Notes: generated from the sequence alone by a model not told the origin. 64,000 bases of DNA from Loxodes magnus (GCA_946699065.1 CAMPDV010000201.1:372001-436000); one strand, 5' to 3'. Positions 38,228-51,371 are shown, counted from the stretch's first letter. Numbers and translations: made by a program.

Positions 38228-39420
38228 TAACCATATTAAGCAGCTAGTTATGATTTATAAAATATACGCAAAAATGAATTTAAAGCTAAAGAAGTAGATT
38301 ATAAATTGCTTTAATGAGCTAACGTGAATAGGAGCTTTGTAATAGAAAAATTGCTTGAAGCTTACAAACTTTTTAATAGTTTATCTCATGTCTAGAACTA
38401 TACTCTCTGCTTTATTTCTTTGTGATAATTCAATGTTAATTAGTAATAAATTACTGAGTAAGAAAATTCTAGTTCAAATATATAATCAAACTTAAAATCC
38501 TTTAAGCAATTTAATTAATAATCTTAGGGATTTACATAATAGAATGATGAAACTAGATACATATGCAAGTAAAGTCAAAACTGTTTTGGATTTTTTCTAT
38601 CATTACTAAGAAAATAGAAGTGAAACAATGCAAATTTTCTTTTAAAAAAACAATTAAAAAGATTAAGTTCTTTTAAGCTAAAGATAGGCTTAAAGAATCA
38701 TATCAAATCTTAATATAATAGACCTAGGTTATAAGGTTTAAGCGAATGCAGATTAATTTATTACAAGTTTAATTAAAAAAATCAAAATAAAGCATATATG
38801 CTTAGCTTTTTAATAATTAGTGTATGCTTAGATAATTAAGGTATTAAGATACCTAATAGTTGAATGATAACTTATATCCATATTGTATTTTAATAAGATC
38901 TAGACCAAACTTTATTTCTTTTATAATAAGTAAATTCAAAAGTGATCTAAATAAATAACTATTTAATTAATTTTATCCTAAGGTCTAAAGTTTCATCCTT
39001 AGTTTTTAAGAGAATGTAAATTTAATTTTAGTTGAAATATGATAATGAGGATCATATTCATTAATAAGTAGAAATAACTTCTGGGATAAATTTCTATTAA
39101 TGCTAGAACTCAAGTGGCTTAAAATTATTGGTCATTATAAGTATTTTGCTATTTAATCATCTACATGGAAATTACAAGACATAACTTCAAAATTATTTTG
39201 ACCAAAAAGAGAGAACTTTATTGATGATCAGACTTAGCAAGGAAATAACTACATATAAAAAATCAAATATATTATAAGGGCATTCGATTTGTTGTATCCA
39301 TCCTATTGAATGAAAAATTTGTAAAAATAAACTGGAAGAACTTGGCAAATAAGTTAACGCAAAGATGTAGAGAAAGATTTTCTTTATATTGAAATATTTT
39401 TAAAGCATAATTGAAGTTAT
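38228..39420 (+). pseudogene. Large unrecognised protein gene, decayed
   Basis: Three successive frames join into one protein-like reading: AASYDLQNIRKNEFKAKEVD; then from 38391 SRTILSALFLCDNSMLISNK through ENRSETMQIFFQ to 38867; then SDLNKQLFNQFYPKVQSFIL through RNNFWDKFLLMLELKWLKII to about 39420. Joins near 38390 and 38940 are one-base changes. About six TGA codons fall in frame at places where Trp would fit, next to ordinary TGG codons elsewhere. It has no motif I know. Probably a host gene relic with Trp codons decayed to TGA. The remainder to 40.9 kb is AT-rich without a supported gene. Confidence 0.4.
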
Positions 39421-40917
39421 AAGAACAAATTACTTTATGCAAATTGTAATTTTTAATCTATAATAAGCTTAAATTTCAGGATGGACTTCTTTATACATAA
39501 GAGAATATACTCTGTCATTATAATAATCTATAATACTCCTTTCTAAATAGACTCTATTTTGATTTCATATATTTTAAGCCATAATAATCGGAATCTAAAT
39601 ACCTTGATCTTTAGATAAATAACTAGTCATGGTAGATTTAACTATTTAAGAGTTTAAATAAAAAGATAGAAATTTATCATTCTATTTATTTTAGTTAGTT
39701 GATTTAAGAATCTAAAGCTTTAGATTTTAAAGTAACTATAGAATTTTTTCTAAAACTTATTTCTTATTAATTTAGAAATTTGTTGAAAGCTAAAAGTCAG
39801 AGTTTCCTCTAGTGAGAGTTTAAAGCAGAAATTCCAGATAGTTAGTTCTATAGCCATTTTTTGGTTAGGGTATCTTTTCACGAATTTAAAAATTATCCAT
39901 AATTGTTTGACTTTATATTAGCAATAAACTTTATTTTCTAAATATAGTAATAAATGATATTCCTCTCTTTAATTATAATCTCCAATTGTTATTTGAAACA
40001 GGACGAAAAATTAATTTAAGTCTGATATATAAACATATAATGTATTCTAAGCTAAAAAGTAGCTAATTTAGCTTAAGGTTTAAAATCTGAGAGGATTGTA
40101 AGAATTTTGCTAAAATAAACTTTTTAATTTTTCATAAGATTGACAAACGTTAAGAATCAAATTGTAGTTCAATTATAGTAATTTGAAAAGTACTTAACGT
40201 AGTTAGTAACTTACTCTCCTAAAAGAATTAGAAGGATAGTAAAATATAACTAAAAAATAAGATTTTCATTATCTAAAGCGTGGCTAATTATCTCATTACA
40301 TAGGTGGTTGAATTATAGGTATTACTCATAGAGTTTAATCTAGACTTAGTTCAATTTCCCGCTTGGGAACAATTAAAATTTGCACACTTAAGGATATAAT
40401 GGTCAATGATAATCTCGTTAATTTTAACAAGATCTGAGATAAAAAGTAGATTGAATGCTAAAAGCAGCGTCGATTTTTTTGCTAGAATTATTTTCCGTTA
40501 GTTCAGCAAGAAATAATATAAATAAAGAGTTAAATATAAACTTTGAGTACAGAATTTGAAATTAATAGAACTTTGAAGTAAAAATGTTAAAATGATTTTG
40601 AAAATAATGCTAATCTCCGTTGAAATAGGAGCGAATAGAAAAAAGTATCAATTAAAATAGAGCTCATGAGCAATCTTTACTCCTGAAAAAAATCATGCAA
40701 ATATATCAAGTTAAGTTTTTTGCTAGCACTTAACTGAAATTTTTCGACTGAAAATTAAAATTTGAGAAGTTAGTTAAAGTTGCATTTAACTTGTAAGGAG
40801 AAATCAAGGGTTAGAAGAAAGAAAATTAAATTCTATAGAGAACTTTAACATCTAGGATGAAACTGACTCAAGACTTAGTTCTAAGAAAAAGGATTAAATC
40901 TTTTCTGGAGTTTGTAA

Positions 40918-41170
40918 TCAAATCGGAATTATCTTTTCTGAAGTCTTCCAAAGTGCTAGCATCTCTTGTAAGTCTCTTCTTCTAAATGGCGTGATTAGAA
41001 TGCTCTTTATGAATTTTAGTGTCTGGCATCTTTCATCAATAACGTTACTTGATGCCTCTTTAGTTTTGTCTTCTCTCTTGCTCCTACAAAGATTCTCACT
41101 CGGTTCTTCGCCCATGGGTATTCTTGATACCAGATCTTAAATCAAGTTCAGTTGGAGGATTGCTCCTCCC
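40918..41170 (-). pseudogene. GC-richer unknown coding fragment, possibly retroelement
   Basis: A minus-strand frame reads GAILQLNLIQDLVSRIPMGE, then ENLCRSKREDKTKEASSN and ITPFRRRDLQEMLALWKTSE before TGA 40918. Base composition is clearly richer in G and C than the surroundings, as in the ORF1 relics next door. It lies downstream, on the same strand, of the zinc-knuckle relic at 41580-42240, so it could be part of that element. No known domain seen. Confidence 0.3.
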
Positions 41171-41282
41171 TATTTATTTTTCTTAATAAAAAAAATTAAA
41201 TTGTGAATTTAATTTTATTCTAAAATAATATCTGACTTCTAAATAAATGGATAGTAAAAACTTTATTATATAATATAATAAA

Positions 41283-41600
41283 ATGGCACCTAAGAAATAG
41301 TTCTCTCTTAGCTCATTTATTAATAAGCAAGAAGAATAATCTAAACTATCAAAATAAGTACCTTAGTAAACTTAAAAAAAATATCAGGAGCTTACGCATA
41401 ATCAATGTAGCAACAAATTACTAAAATAAAATACGAATTAAATAACAAAGATAAAGGATAGAAAAACTAGAAAGCAAGCTAGAAAAATTGGTTTAATAAC
41501 TAGACTTATAATTCTCGTTCTTAAAAGAAATATTTAATAAAATTTAATCGTAAATAGTAAAAAAAAGTTTTAAAAGTCTTTACTCCTCTCTCTTCCCATT
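41283..41600 (+). pseudogene. 5' part of a LINE ORF1-like gene
   Basis: ATG 41283 opens MAPKKQFSLSSFINKQEEQS, very like the start of the intact ORF1 at 61622 (MSGLQKDFFSKNTKIEEAA). After one frame change a coiled-coil follows (RIEKLESKLEKLVQQLDLQF). The frame then gives out where an opposite-strand element begins. The upstream ATAATAAAATGG also begins both S2 copies. Truncated and broken. Confidence 0.4.
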
Positions 41601-42240
41601 ACTCTTGTCATTTCCAATTATCTTTATTTCTAATCAGATTTCATCTTGTAGATGAAACCTAATTTATTTAGTACAATCTCTCTCTGATTTTTCTAAACTG
41701 TATTTGCTTCTTCTTCCTTTGCTGTGGTTGTATTCTTCTTTATTTATTCCTATACTATGTCTTGAAATTTTGGAATTTCTTGCAGCGTCTTCACAAATGT
41801 TCTGACGAATTGCAGTAATAACAATTCTTCACTACTTTTCGTGGTTTAACCCTAGTCTTCCTGTTGATTTCTTCAATCATCATTGGATTTCCTCTTTGTT
41901 AGTTTAGTTTCTTTTCTAATTTTTTCAGTCTATTACTCAGTTCAGATTGTTTCTGAAGCTAATTTTAGGATTAGTTATCTAGTCTTAGGCTATGTTTCAG
42001 AAAGCGCTTAGTTCTCCTTCTTAGGACATAAGTCTGGATTCCACTCTTTCCGCTAGGCTGAATTGCTCCATAAGCTTCTCATTATCCTCTCAGTTTCCTA
42101 ACCTCTTCCTGGAGATTCAGCACCATTTCAACGAGCTACTCCATGCTCATCTGATCGGAAGGATTAAATCCTGGCACCTCCTGGTAAAGAGCAGACTTCA
42201 TCTGCTTTCTTGGTTTTTCTTTTGATTTAGGACTTATTAC
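41580..42240 (-). pseudogene. LINE ORF1-like relic with CCHC zinc knuckle
   Basis: Minus-strand reading gives YQEVPGFNPSDQMSMEQLVE, a coiled coil (NLQEEVRKLRG; ELSNRLKKLEKKLNQQ), the family motif PMMIEE (PMEIE elsewhere), and CYYCNSSEH, the start of a C-x2-C-x4-H-x4-C zinc knuckle, then a basic tail. Zinc-knuckle ORF1 proteins bind retroelement RNA. The order coiled coil, PMEIE, knuckle matches 61622-62512. A handful of breaks make it non-functional. Confidence 0.5.
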
Positions 42241-42479
42241 ATGAGCCGCTTTCTAGGATTTCTTCTGTTCGTCATATCCTGCTTGAATTCCAGGTTGTTA
42301 AGATTAAGAAAAAGGTTAAGGTTAAGAAAAATACGATTGGCCAAGATTGAATTCTGGTTTACTCTCCAACTTTTTGTAGGTAGTGTAAAAACCATTTACG
42401 AATCCTTTCATTTTTTTATTTTTATCGTAAATAGTAATTAAATTGGAAATGATAAATAAATAATTTAATGAGGTTCCTA

Positions 42480-42860
42480 AAATGTTTTAAGTTCAATTTT
42501 CGTAATTTGAATAACAAATTAAAAAACTAAAAAAGAAAAGAGGAATAGCAAGCAATAATTAAAAAAAAAATTAATAATCAAGCATTTCAATGGAAATTGA
42601 ATCTGAAAATAATAATAAGTTGTAAATAAGATGAATTTTTATCGTAGAAAGATTAGGTGCTATAAATGTTAGAAGAATCATTGCTGGAAAAGACGCTGAA
42701 AGAAAACTGAAATCGAAAAAATTAATAAGAAGGAAATATTAGAAAAACTTTTCTGCTTTTGGCCAACAAAGACATGGTTAATATATAGGAAGAAATTTTA
42801 TAACTCGAGAATATAAGAAAAGAATGACAATTGAAGAAGAAACAGGAAATAAAAATGGAT
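42480..42860 (+). pseudogene. Second zinc-knuckle ORF1 relic
   Basis: Plus-strand frames show MEIESENNNKLQ (the PMEIE-type motif) and then RCYKCQKNHCWKRR, a zinc knuckle whose last Cys has changed. Downstream reads EIEKINKKEILEKLF. It faces away from the minus-strand relic just to its left, so at least two elements inserted back to back here. Broken. Confidence 0.4.
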
Positions 42861-42999
42861 ATTGAGGGAGATAAGGATGGCGGACTAACAAAGTCTTACG
42901 CAATCCTTTAGTTTAAGAGAAAGCGGTTTCTAATGAAAATTGCTGTGAAGTTCTCTTCTTAAACTTTAAATTTAATTTTATCCTTTTTTAATTAGATTT

Positions 43000-45800
43000 A
43001 CAAGTTTAATATTAGCAAAGATATAAAAATTTTTATTTTAAGTTTTATTTTTTAAAGTTTAGAATATAAAGATTAATTGAAGATAAATAAACTTTAAATT
43101 CCATGTTTTATCTTGCTTATATTTTTCTATTTTTTAGCATAATCTCGAAATCTTTTAAGTCCTTTTCTTAGAGAAACTTCCTAAAACTAAAATCGTTATT
43201 TCTTTCGTTTAATAGATATTCTTTGAATTATAAACATCTCTAAAATTAGTTTAAAATTTCTTTAATCTTCTTTTTATATTTGGATCTTATTCATGAGTAT
43301 CTATTCGAGTTCTTCTAGTTATTTTAGACTTAAAAAATAAATTTTTCTTTTTTGCTACTTAATATTTTCTATAAATTTAGTTTATCTTTATTAATTATTC
43401 TAAAATAAACAAAAAAAGATAGAATTTTTAACTCTTGCTGATTTTCTTGTTTTCTTCTAAATTTTCCATCAATTAGAATATTTAAGTTATTTTATATTTT
43501 TTTAATTTTTGGGTTTTTTCCTTTTATTTTAGAATTTTATTTTCCTGTTACTTTTTTTTATAGATTTATTATCTTAGAGAGATTAAGTTTTATTTTAATT
43601 TTTTCTAACAAAATTTAATCTTTAGATCTATAGTTAATCATCATATAAATAATTTTTTCTTAGATAAAATTATAGTTTTAATTTAATTCTCCAAAATTTT
43701 GCCATTAAAGATCAAATTTAAATTAATTAATTTCTACCTTTTTATTTTTTAATCGTAAACTATTTTATCTTTATCCTCGTATATTTTTCTTTAATTTGAT
43801 ACTTCTTCAACTATTTTTTCATTTATATTTCATATTATATATAATAAATTATTACTAAATTTTTAAGTTTACACTATTCTACTTTTTTATCACAAACGTA
43901 TTTAGATTGTACTCTTAAGTTTATAGAAATATATCTTTTTACATCCTCTTTTAATTGGTTTATTTTAGTTTTCTATTAAATTAGTAAAAGAGTTTTCTAT
44001 TTGTTCCATTAGATAAAATAATAGTTTTTCTAATTTACTAATTATCATCTTTACTTCAACTACTTCATTTTTTAAATATTATCATTTTTAGTATCATGAT
44101 AAGAGTAATGTCTAGTTCTTTATAGTTTAAGCAAAAACTTTTTTATTAGTTGCATCTTTGTTATATTCCAAATATTTTAACCCTATTTAAAATGCTTTTC
44201 CTTTGTATAAATTTTTAGGATTTTCTTAAATCAAATTTTTATGCTTCTCTTAGTTAGAACTTCAATCGCAGTTATTACTTCTAAGCTTTTTCTACTTAAA
44301 AATGGGAACATTATTTTTTTATAAATTGCTATTAATGCCAATCTTTTATTCTCTTCTCTCGTTGTTGAGTGTTTACTTAATAATAAGGTCTTTTAAGTAT
44401 TTATATGGATAATGTAGCTTTAAACATGATTATAAATGTTCTCATTCTTCTATCTAGCAAACCATCTTTAGTAGATATTATCTCGTTATATTTCTTCTAT
44501 CCTCTAATTAGTTTATCATTGCTAAAGAGCTCAAACTATTTTGTTACTCAAAGTACTCTTTTTCTTCCTTAAAAAAACTTTCTATAGTTCTATATATTTT
44601 ATTATAACTTTCTAAATCTTCTTCATTTTATACTTCAGATAATTAAGAAAAACTCATTTAAATACTTGATTAAATAGTTCTAGAAAGAGTTCAATTTTAA
44701 TCTATTCCATCTAGGTGTTTTATTATTTCTCTTGACAAATTTATGTATTTTTTTAAATGAGTTTAAATACTAAAGATCAGAATATTACGTTTTGAAAATA
44801 TTATATTGAACAGGTTATTTCATATCTTACTTAACAAATCTCTTTTAAGAGTAAACAAATTTAAAGAAAAGATAATTTGAATAAAGAACTTACAAAAATT
44901 TAAAAAGCAGACTATGCATAGACTAAACATTATTTTTAAATTATTTAAAATTAAATTAAAAGAGTTTTTGACTTCTATTTGCAAGAATTGCTATATTTAA
45001 TTTTAGACGCTAGTTTATTTTTTTTTATTTTTTTTAATTTTGTCTTGTTCTCTTCATTTTTCATCAATTCTCACTCCTCTTTAACTTCTTCCTTTTTTGC
45101 CTTCTCCATTTCTAGAATCACAAGTCTTCTTGTCATTAGCATTTTGGGAAATATTTTGATTTATAGATCTAAATACTCCAGATTAAACCTTATAAAATAG
45201 TTGATATATTCTTTATCATATAGTATAAGATGTCTTAATTCATAATTCCCGATTAAAAATTATTTTGTCCCATTTTTTATTTTTATATGTTTACTTCTAT
45301 TTTCTACTATTTCAATTCAATATTGATTCTTTTTTTCTCGTCTTGTTCTCTTATTATTCAAATATCTTATTCTAATTCTGTAACCTTTTCATAGACTACA
45401 GCCTTCGCTCTTCAGTCTACCATAAAAACCTTAATGTTCTATGAATCTTGATAAATTTAAAATTTTTAATCCTTCATAGATTTTAAATTTTCTTCCAGAT
45501 TTCTTATTTATTGATAAGATTATACATAAACTGAGTTATTTATTATGAATTCATTTTATCAATTTTGTTTTTCCTATCACTTAGAATTCAGAATCAATAT
45601 TGATTTTTTTAATTTTCATTCTTAATTAATTTTTTGATTATTTTTTATTTATTTAATTGATTCAGTTATTCAATCCCATCTTTCTGCTTGTATAATCGGA
45701 GTTGATAATTGAATTAACTTTTACCTGGATTTTCTTCTTTAGAGTTACTTACCTAATTTGGAAGAAAACCCTAGTAACAGAAATCATCATTTTTCTTAAG
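43000..45800 (-). other. A-rich-strand frames, possible decayed gene or retroelement
   Basis: On the minus strand a candidate start near 44657 (MSFSQLSEVQNEEDLESYNK) opens a frame that runs for hundreds of codons broken only by scattered TGA, with charged stretches such as EKAKKEEVKEE (from about 45100) and EHQGFYGRLKSEGCSL (about 45420). In DNA this AT-rich, with one stop codon, long frames arise by chance, so I rate it low. No catalytic motif was found. Confidence 0.2.
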
Positions 45801-46524
45801 TTCTTCCGTTTTTTATTTAATAAATTGTTAATTTGAAGAAAACAAGGGTTGAAGAAGAGATGCTATGGAATTTTCTCATATTTAAAGAGGTAGTAAAAAG
45901 AAAATATTTATTGAAGACAATCATGCTTTTTCAAATAAAGACCTAAAATGATTTAATATATTAATTAAAAATTAATATATTAAAATGAAAAGCAATCAAA
46001 TTTAAGTATAATCTAGATTTAATTAAAAAGAAACATTAAATTAACTATTTTAACTATAAAGTAAATTAAGATAATTCACATTTATTTTTATGGCGAAAGT
46101 AACTTTATTTTTATATTTTGCGTTTACTCTGGTTAAGTTGAAATTTTTTTTAATAATTTTGAAATCTTTATCTTCTTCATAAAAGGCCTTTAAATGGTAA
46201 GATATATACAGTGTATTTCATAAAAGTTATAATATTAATTTTAAGAATCTTTATTTCATTCTTACTTTTTACTTCTCTTTTCATTCTTTTATCTCTATCC
46301 TTCTATTACTGATTAGCACTTAAAAAATAATATCTTCTTCATTATCATAGATAATCAAGCGTCAATACCTTTAAAAGATAGGTCTTTATCATCTTTAATT
46401 TCAAATTTTCAAAAATTTGAAATTTTGTACTTTAATAATCAAAGTAAGTTAAAGTAAGTAAAAGCACAGAGATAGTAATTAAAATATCGACGTTTAACCA
46501 CTAGATAGATGATACAAATATAAG

Positions 46525-46650
46525 TAACTAAAGGTACGACCAGGTACGACTCGGTAAGACTAGGTACGACTAAGTAATACTCGGTACAACTAGGTACTAT
46601 ATGGTACTATTAGGTACTATTATTACTACTGCTTGGTACTACTAGGTATT
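46525..46650. repeat. Degenerate 10-bp tandem repeat, AGGTACGACT-like
   Basis: About a dozen imperfect units of the form GGTAC(G/T)ACT run in tandem and meet the 3' end of the rRNA fragment on its right. The units drift from GGTACGACC to GGTACTATT. Origin unknown; it may have grown from rRNA 3' flanking DNA. The preceding 45.8-46.5 kb is AT-rich without a gene. Confidence 0.6.
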
Positions 46651-46659
46651 TAAGTGAGT

Positions 46660-47134
46660 AATGCCCCAGCAGAGAGATAAAGAAGAGGTAGATCGAGGGA
46701 CCATGGAAGAGTCTCAGTAGATCGTAAGGCAAGCTTACTCTCATGAGTACATACCCAGATCAATACTTAGTGGTCTACAAAGGATCTATCCTATCTACTT
46801 GTATATGACGAGCCGTCCTTATTCTGTTAACAGACGTGGGGAGGGCTTGGGGATATAAAAAGTATTGTTTTCATAAGTAGATAGAAGGCGTCGCCCCCAG
46901 ATAAGATTCTGACTTAGATGCGTTCAGTCATAATCTATGCAGATGATAACGTAGCCACATGGGCTACTCAACCAATGGCGATACCAGAGATCTGGACCAA
47001 CGGTTCCTCTCGTACTGAGTTGGACTACTGCGGCGACACAGTGATCAGTAGGTAAAACTAACCTATCTCACGACGGCCTAAACCCAGCTCACGTTCCCTT
47101 TTGACGGGTGAACAATCCGACACTTGGTGAATTC

Positions 47135-47168
<34 letters not shown>

Positions 47169-47455
47169 AATCAAAAAGCAACGTCGCTATGAACGCTTGG
47201 CTGCCACAAGCCAGTTATCCCTGTGGTAATTTTTCTGACACCTCTGGTTTAAAACTCGTAAAAGGCAAAGGATCGATAGGCCATGGTTTTCCAGTTCATC
47301 CTGACACTGAGAGGATGAATGAAGCCAGCTTTTCCCCTTTTGGTCTGTGAGCGGTTTCTATCCGCTCTGAGCTGGCCGTAGGACACCTGCGTTATCTTTT
47401 AACAGATGTGCCGCCCCAGCCAAACTTCCCACCTGGCGGTTTGTGTTCAAGTTTC
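46660..47455 (-). rRNA. 3' fragment of nuclear large-subunit (26S/28S) rRNA, antisense
   Basis: The reverse complement carries universal 3'-half landmarks: GTGGGAAGTTTGGCTGGGGCGG-like text near 47420, ACCACAGGGATAACTGGCTT near 47230, the sarcin-ricin region AGTACGAGAGGAACCG near 47010, and TTATGACTGAACGC near 46930. The 5' two thirds are absent, ending abruptly against AT-rich DNA at about 47455. It is therefore a partial copy, not a functional rDNA unit, though the sequence looks well preserved. The open frame at 47108-47350 on the other strand is an rRNA shadow. Confidence 0.85.
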
Positions 47456-47469
47456 ATTAATAAAAAAAA

Positions 47470-49805
47470 TAATTATCTAAAATAAACTATTATAAAACAA
47501 CTTATTTACTAGCTATAGAATTTATATTAATATATCCTATTTTTATTTATTTAGTTGTTTGTATTTTAGTGTAAATTCTTTAACTAGAATTCTATATTCT
47601 TTCAAAATATCCTACTAAATTAGGTTTCCGTTTAATATAGTCTTATTATTATTTTTATTAATACAAGTATAATCAAGATTAATTTTTTTTAATTTACTAG
47701 CGATTCTCCTTTAAGTCCTGGATAGAAAATGCATAAAAATTTCTAACAATTGTGAATTTGTATATGTAACAAATTGAGTGCATTGTGAACTTAATTTCTA
47801 TAACAAATAATAATAAATAATGTCAATTAGTCATATTCTTATATTAATTGCCTATCTATTCTAATCGCTATTTAATTCCCTTCACACGTAGCTCTATTAA
47901 CTTGCATGATAGTGTAATAAATCTGTTTTCTATAATTGTAAAAAGATTCATTTTTATCAATGTTTTGATTTTAAGAATGAAATGAATTGTTTGCTTCCAA
48001 AATTATACTTCCTTATTAATTCTTCAATATTTATATTATAAATCAGAGAATCAAGCTACATAGGTCTCTAAATCTCTGATTTTAATTGAGTATTTTGATA
48101 ACTTTTTTTGCATGCTATATTATTTCATTCTAATTTTACGTAGTTGAGATCTAGTCATTTTTTGTAATAAAATCTGAAGTATCTATTTAAAAGTTTTATG
48201 AATGTTTATATAAATCACTTAATTGAATTGTTTTATTAGATTAATTTAGTTTTAAAGGTTTTAACATTTGCTAAACTATAATTTTCTATTACTATTTCTG
48301 AAAGTCGTATATTCTAGAATAAGCGTCTAATTTCCTTTAATTTTCTCGTTCATAATCATTGATCAATTAAACATACTGAATATTCAATGACTATAAGCAT
48401 CTTATATTTTGTACTTGTTTTATTTTAACTTTTGTAGTTCTTAAGAAAAATTATCAAGTTAATGTGTTATAATTCCATAAGAAGTTGCTTCAATGTTTGC
48501 CTCAAATTAAACTACCTTGTTAAATACTTCTTTACTTAAATATTTGGTACTAATATCAATTTTTTCAAATTTCACTTATTTTTAGCAGAGTTCTACTTAA
48601 ACTTATTTATCACTACATCTATTTTAATAGTTTCAGTATTATTTAGATTTATTTCATAAATATAGATTTTCTTTATCAAGATTTTAATTAAACATTTCCA
48701 GATCTTATATTTACTAATGCATTCAACAATTCTTGAGTTACAATTACTTAATTCATTTTATTTATATTGGATCTAGGAAGTTAGACTATTTATATAAATT
48801 TGAGCTTCCTACTTATAATTAAACATCATTTCTTCTTAAATTCTTAAATATTCTGTTGTATTATTTAGCTTAATAAGCAATTCAGACTACATTTCTATAC
48901 CTGCCTAATAACTTTAAGAAAAGCAATTATTAATAAATTCCAATTCTTATATCTGGACAGATGAGAGCTCTGTTTAAGTAAAGTTGTGATTTTATATTAT
49001 TGACTTTTCCTTGTTTTGTTAATACTTCAGATCAAATTAATTATTTAGTATTTATTTAAAATTTTCTTATATTTATTAATTATCTTTAGCTTCAAAACAT
49101 CAAGTTTAGTTTATAATTATTAATTTTGTTACTTTTTTTATAAAAATGGCTTATTAATACATATTTCCTATCATCAGGAAATTAAGTTTATTTATCATTT
49201 TTTGTTAGAAAATTGATTTGTATGGGTTGAATTTCATTTAAATACTAGAAAAATGTATTTTAAATATCTTTGTTAACATAATTATTTTCAAAGATATACT
49301 ATTTATCATAAGATATTTAAGATATTTTGGATATTTTCATTGAAGTCTACGCTGCAATTTTATTTTTCTTCCTATAAACACAACTCTCCGTTTTTAAAGT
49401 GCGCTACAACTGTTGTCCACGTTTCAATGAACGATTTAATTATTTAAGTGGAACCCTGAAGAATTTATTTAATGGTTATTAACTACAATTTTTTAATAAT
49501 TGTCTTAGTAGATTCTAAACTTAGTTTACTTATTTTAATTGAAGCAGTTTCAATTCTTTTGTATGAATGGAGTAGAGCACCTGCCTATGCTTGTCTTAAG
49601 TAAATGCAGTTTCTTTATAGTGAAATAAAGAAGAGTCACTTAGAGGTTAATCTAGCGATTTTTAATTAATTTCCATTTTTTATATGAAAGATTTATTAAG
49701 ATCATATGGAACTTGAATCAGAATGTCATTTAATTTAATCTAATTTATCTCCTAAAAAATAAACTTCAGCTATTTCCAAGCTACTTATTTGGTATTAGTT
49801 AACAT
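47470..49805 (-). pseudogene. Long unrecognised coding relic, minus strand
   Basis: ATG 49805 opens 235 codons without TGA, beginning MLTNTKQVAWKQLKFIFQEI and including DNA-encoded stretches such as IQVPYDLNKSFIQKMEINQK and NYVNKDIQNTFFQYLNEIQP. After a one-base change near 49110 the reading continues (EFINNCFSQSYQAGIEMQSE; KFEKIDISTKYLSKEVFNKV; LSDLYKHSQNFQIDTSDFIT; RATCEGNQIAIRIDRQLIQE) down to about 47470, with some five breaks in all, mostly in homopolymers. Gln/Asn/Ile-rich and helical, with no recognised domain. It ends against the rRNA fragment, which may have cut it. Single-base breaks could be decay or sequence errors. Confidence 0.45.
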
Positions 49806-50479
49806 CTTATTAATAAATTAAATTAAATAAACTTACAAACTGAAAGATCAGTTGCAAATTTTAGGTTTAAAACAGGCTGTACTACAATAGTTTTAGGAAT
49901 AAAAAGAAAAAATTATATATTCTATATAACAATAATCTTTTATGAGATTCCAACATGAAAATTTATAAAACGAACTAAAAATTTGTATTAACTAGTAAAA
50001 GTATGATAATGTATATTTTTCTTTATGTTTTATTTTAAGAATTGGATTAAAGTAATATACAATCTTCAACAAATATTTTGTCAAAAGCAAAACTATAGTG
50101 AAAAACCTTATTGTTAGATTTAATTTTATAACTGTTCTGATAAAAGTTTTAATTCTGTGTTTTTTATTTTAAAACTGCTATTTTTTCTAATATCTTTTAT
50201 TTATAATTTTATTTTTTTATTTTAGTTATAGTTTTGTAATAAAACTTATAATGTTATTTTATATTTCTTTTAATTTCTTATTCATCGTTTTTATAACTAT
50301 ATTTTCCCATTTAACATACAATTTATTTAAATTATTTTTATGATTTGTGCAATTAAGCTATGGTAAAAAAATTTATTAAAATGTTTTTTATTTATTGATT
50401 ATTTATCTTTTTATTCCTTTTATTAAGTTTGCTTAAAACTTTTTATAAGCAAATTATGCATGTATTAGAAAAATAAATA

Positions 50480-51298
50480 AGAAAAAAAATGGATTAATCT
50501 CTTCGACTCTCAAAGAATTAACTTAAAAACCTAAAGAGAAAAGCGGCAAAAGAAATTTAGAAAAAACAATAGCAACGAGAGGAGTCAAGTTCGTCATCAG
50601 AAGGTAAAGTGATGGTAGGATCTATAGAGATAAGATAACCTAAGAAAGAATCTGATCAAAAACTTTAAATTTAACTAGATCAAATGTAAAAATTAATTTC
50701 AAAGTATGAAGAAATAGCTTATAACTAAGGAGAAAAATAAGGGAATTAATGAATAGCATAGAGGATTAAAACAACGAATTATTAATACTCAGAAGACAGC
50801 TCATTCAAAGCAATTTGATAACGGAAGAACAACTTTGAACTTAGTCACAATAAAACTTTAAATATGACACGAAAATGGAAATAGAAAAAATACCAATAGA
50901 ATTAAAAACAGAATTGAATCCAGAAAAAGAAATGATTGCTACAAGTTTCATTAAAAGATTAGAAAATATAGAAAATAAATTATCATAAAAAAGAACGAAA
51001 TAAAGACAATAATACAAACTTTGTTGATGTTGCAAATCAAATCAACATATTTTAAAAAACTGTTGATAATGAAAGAAAATAAACGAATAAGAGCAGAAAA
51101 GAACATGGAGACAACTCAATAAATTATGAATAACTCCAACAGGGGTCTACAAATAAAAGCTTTTTGCAAGACCACTTGAACGGTTACAGTGGTAACCTTC
51201 CACTTAATAAAAAGGTCGTGGATCACACCCACGTTAAAAAAACTGTCCGCAGGAACTGGTTGCAATTCCAGAGAATGCAAAACTTTACTAACTTTAAG

Positions 51299-51367
<69 letters not shown>
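50480..51367 (+). mobile_element. ORF1-only LINE-like element, copy 1, with 16-bp target duplication
   Basis: The element lies between perfect copies of ATTAGAAAAATAAATA at 50464-50479 and 51368-51383. It starts AGAAAAAAAATGG, has one frame from ATG 50489 (MDQSLRLSKNQLKNLKRKAA; a coiled coil; MEIEKIPIELKTE; a C-x2-C-x4-H-x4-C knuckle whose second position is TGA), then a GC-richer 3' region with three hairpins (51164-51290), and ends in a long ATA/ATT run. It has no endonuclease or reverse transcriptase, so it must move in trans. Roughly three breaks. The 3' simple-repeat tail and duplications are classic for target-primed retrotransposition. Confidence 0.75.

Positions 51368-51371
<4 letters not shown>

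Noticed and set aside
47108-47350. 80-codon frame on the plus strand
   Set aside because: It is the antisense shadow of conserved large-subunit rRNA.
50841-51035. Minus-strand frame, identical in kind at 59320-59514
   Set aside because: It is the shadow of the ORF1-only element's coding strand, copied with the element.
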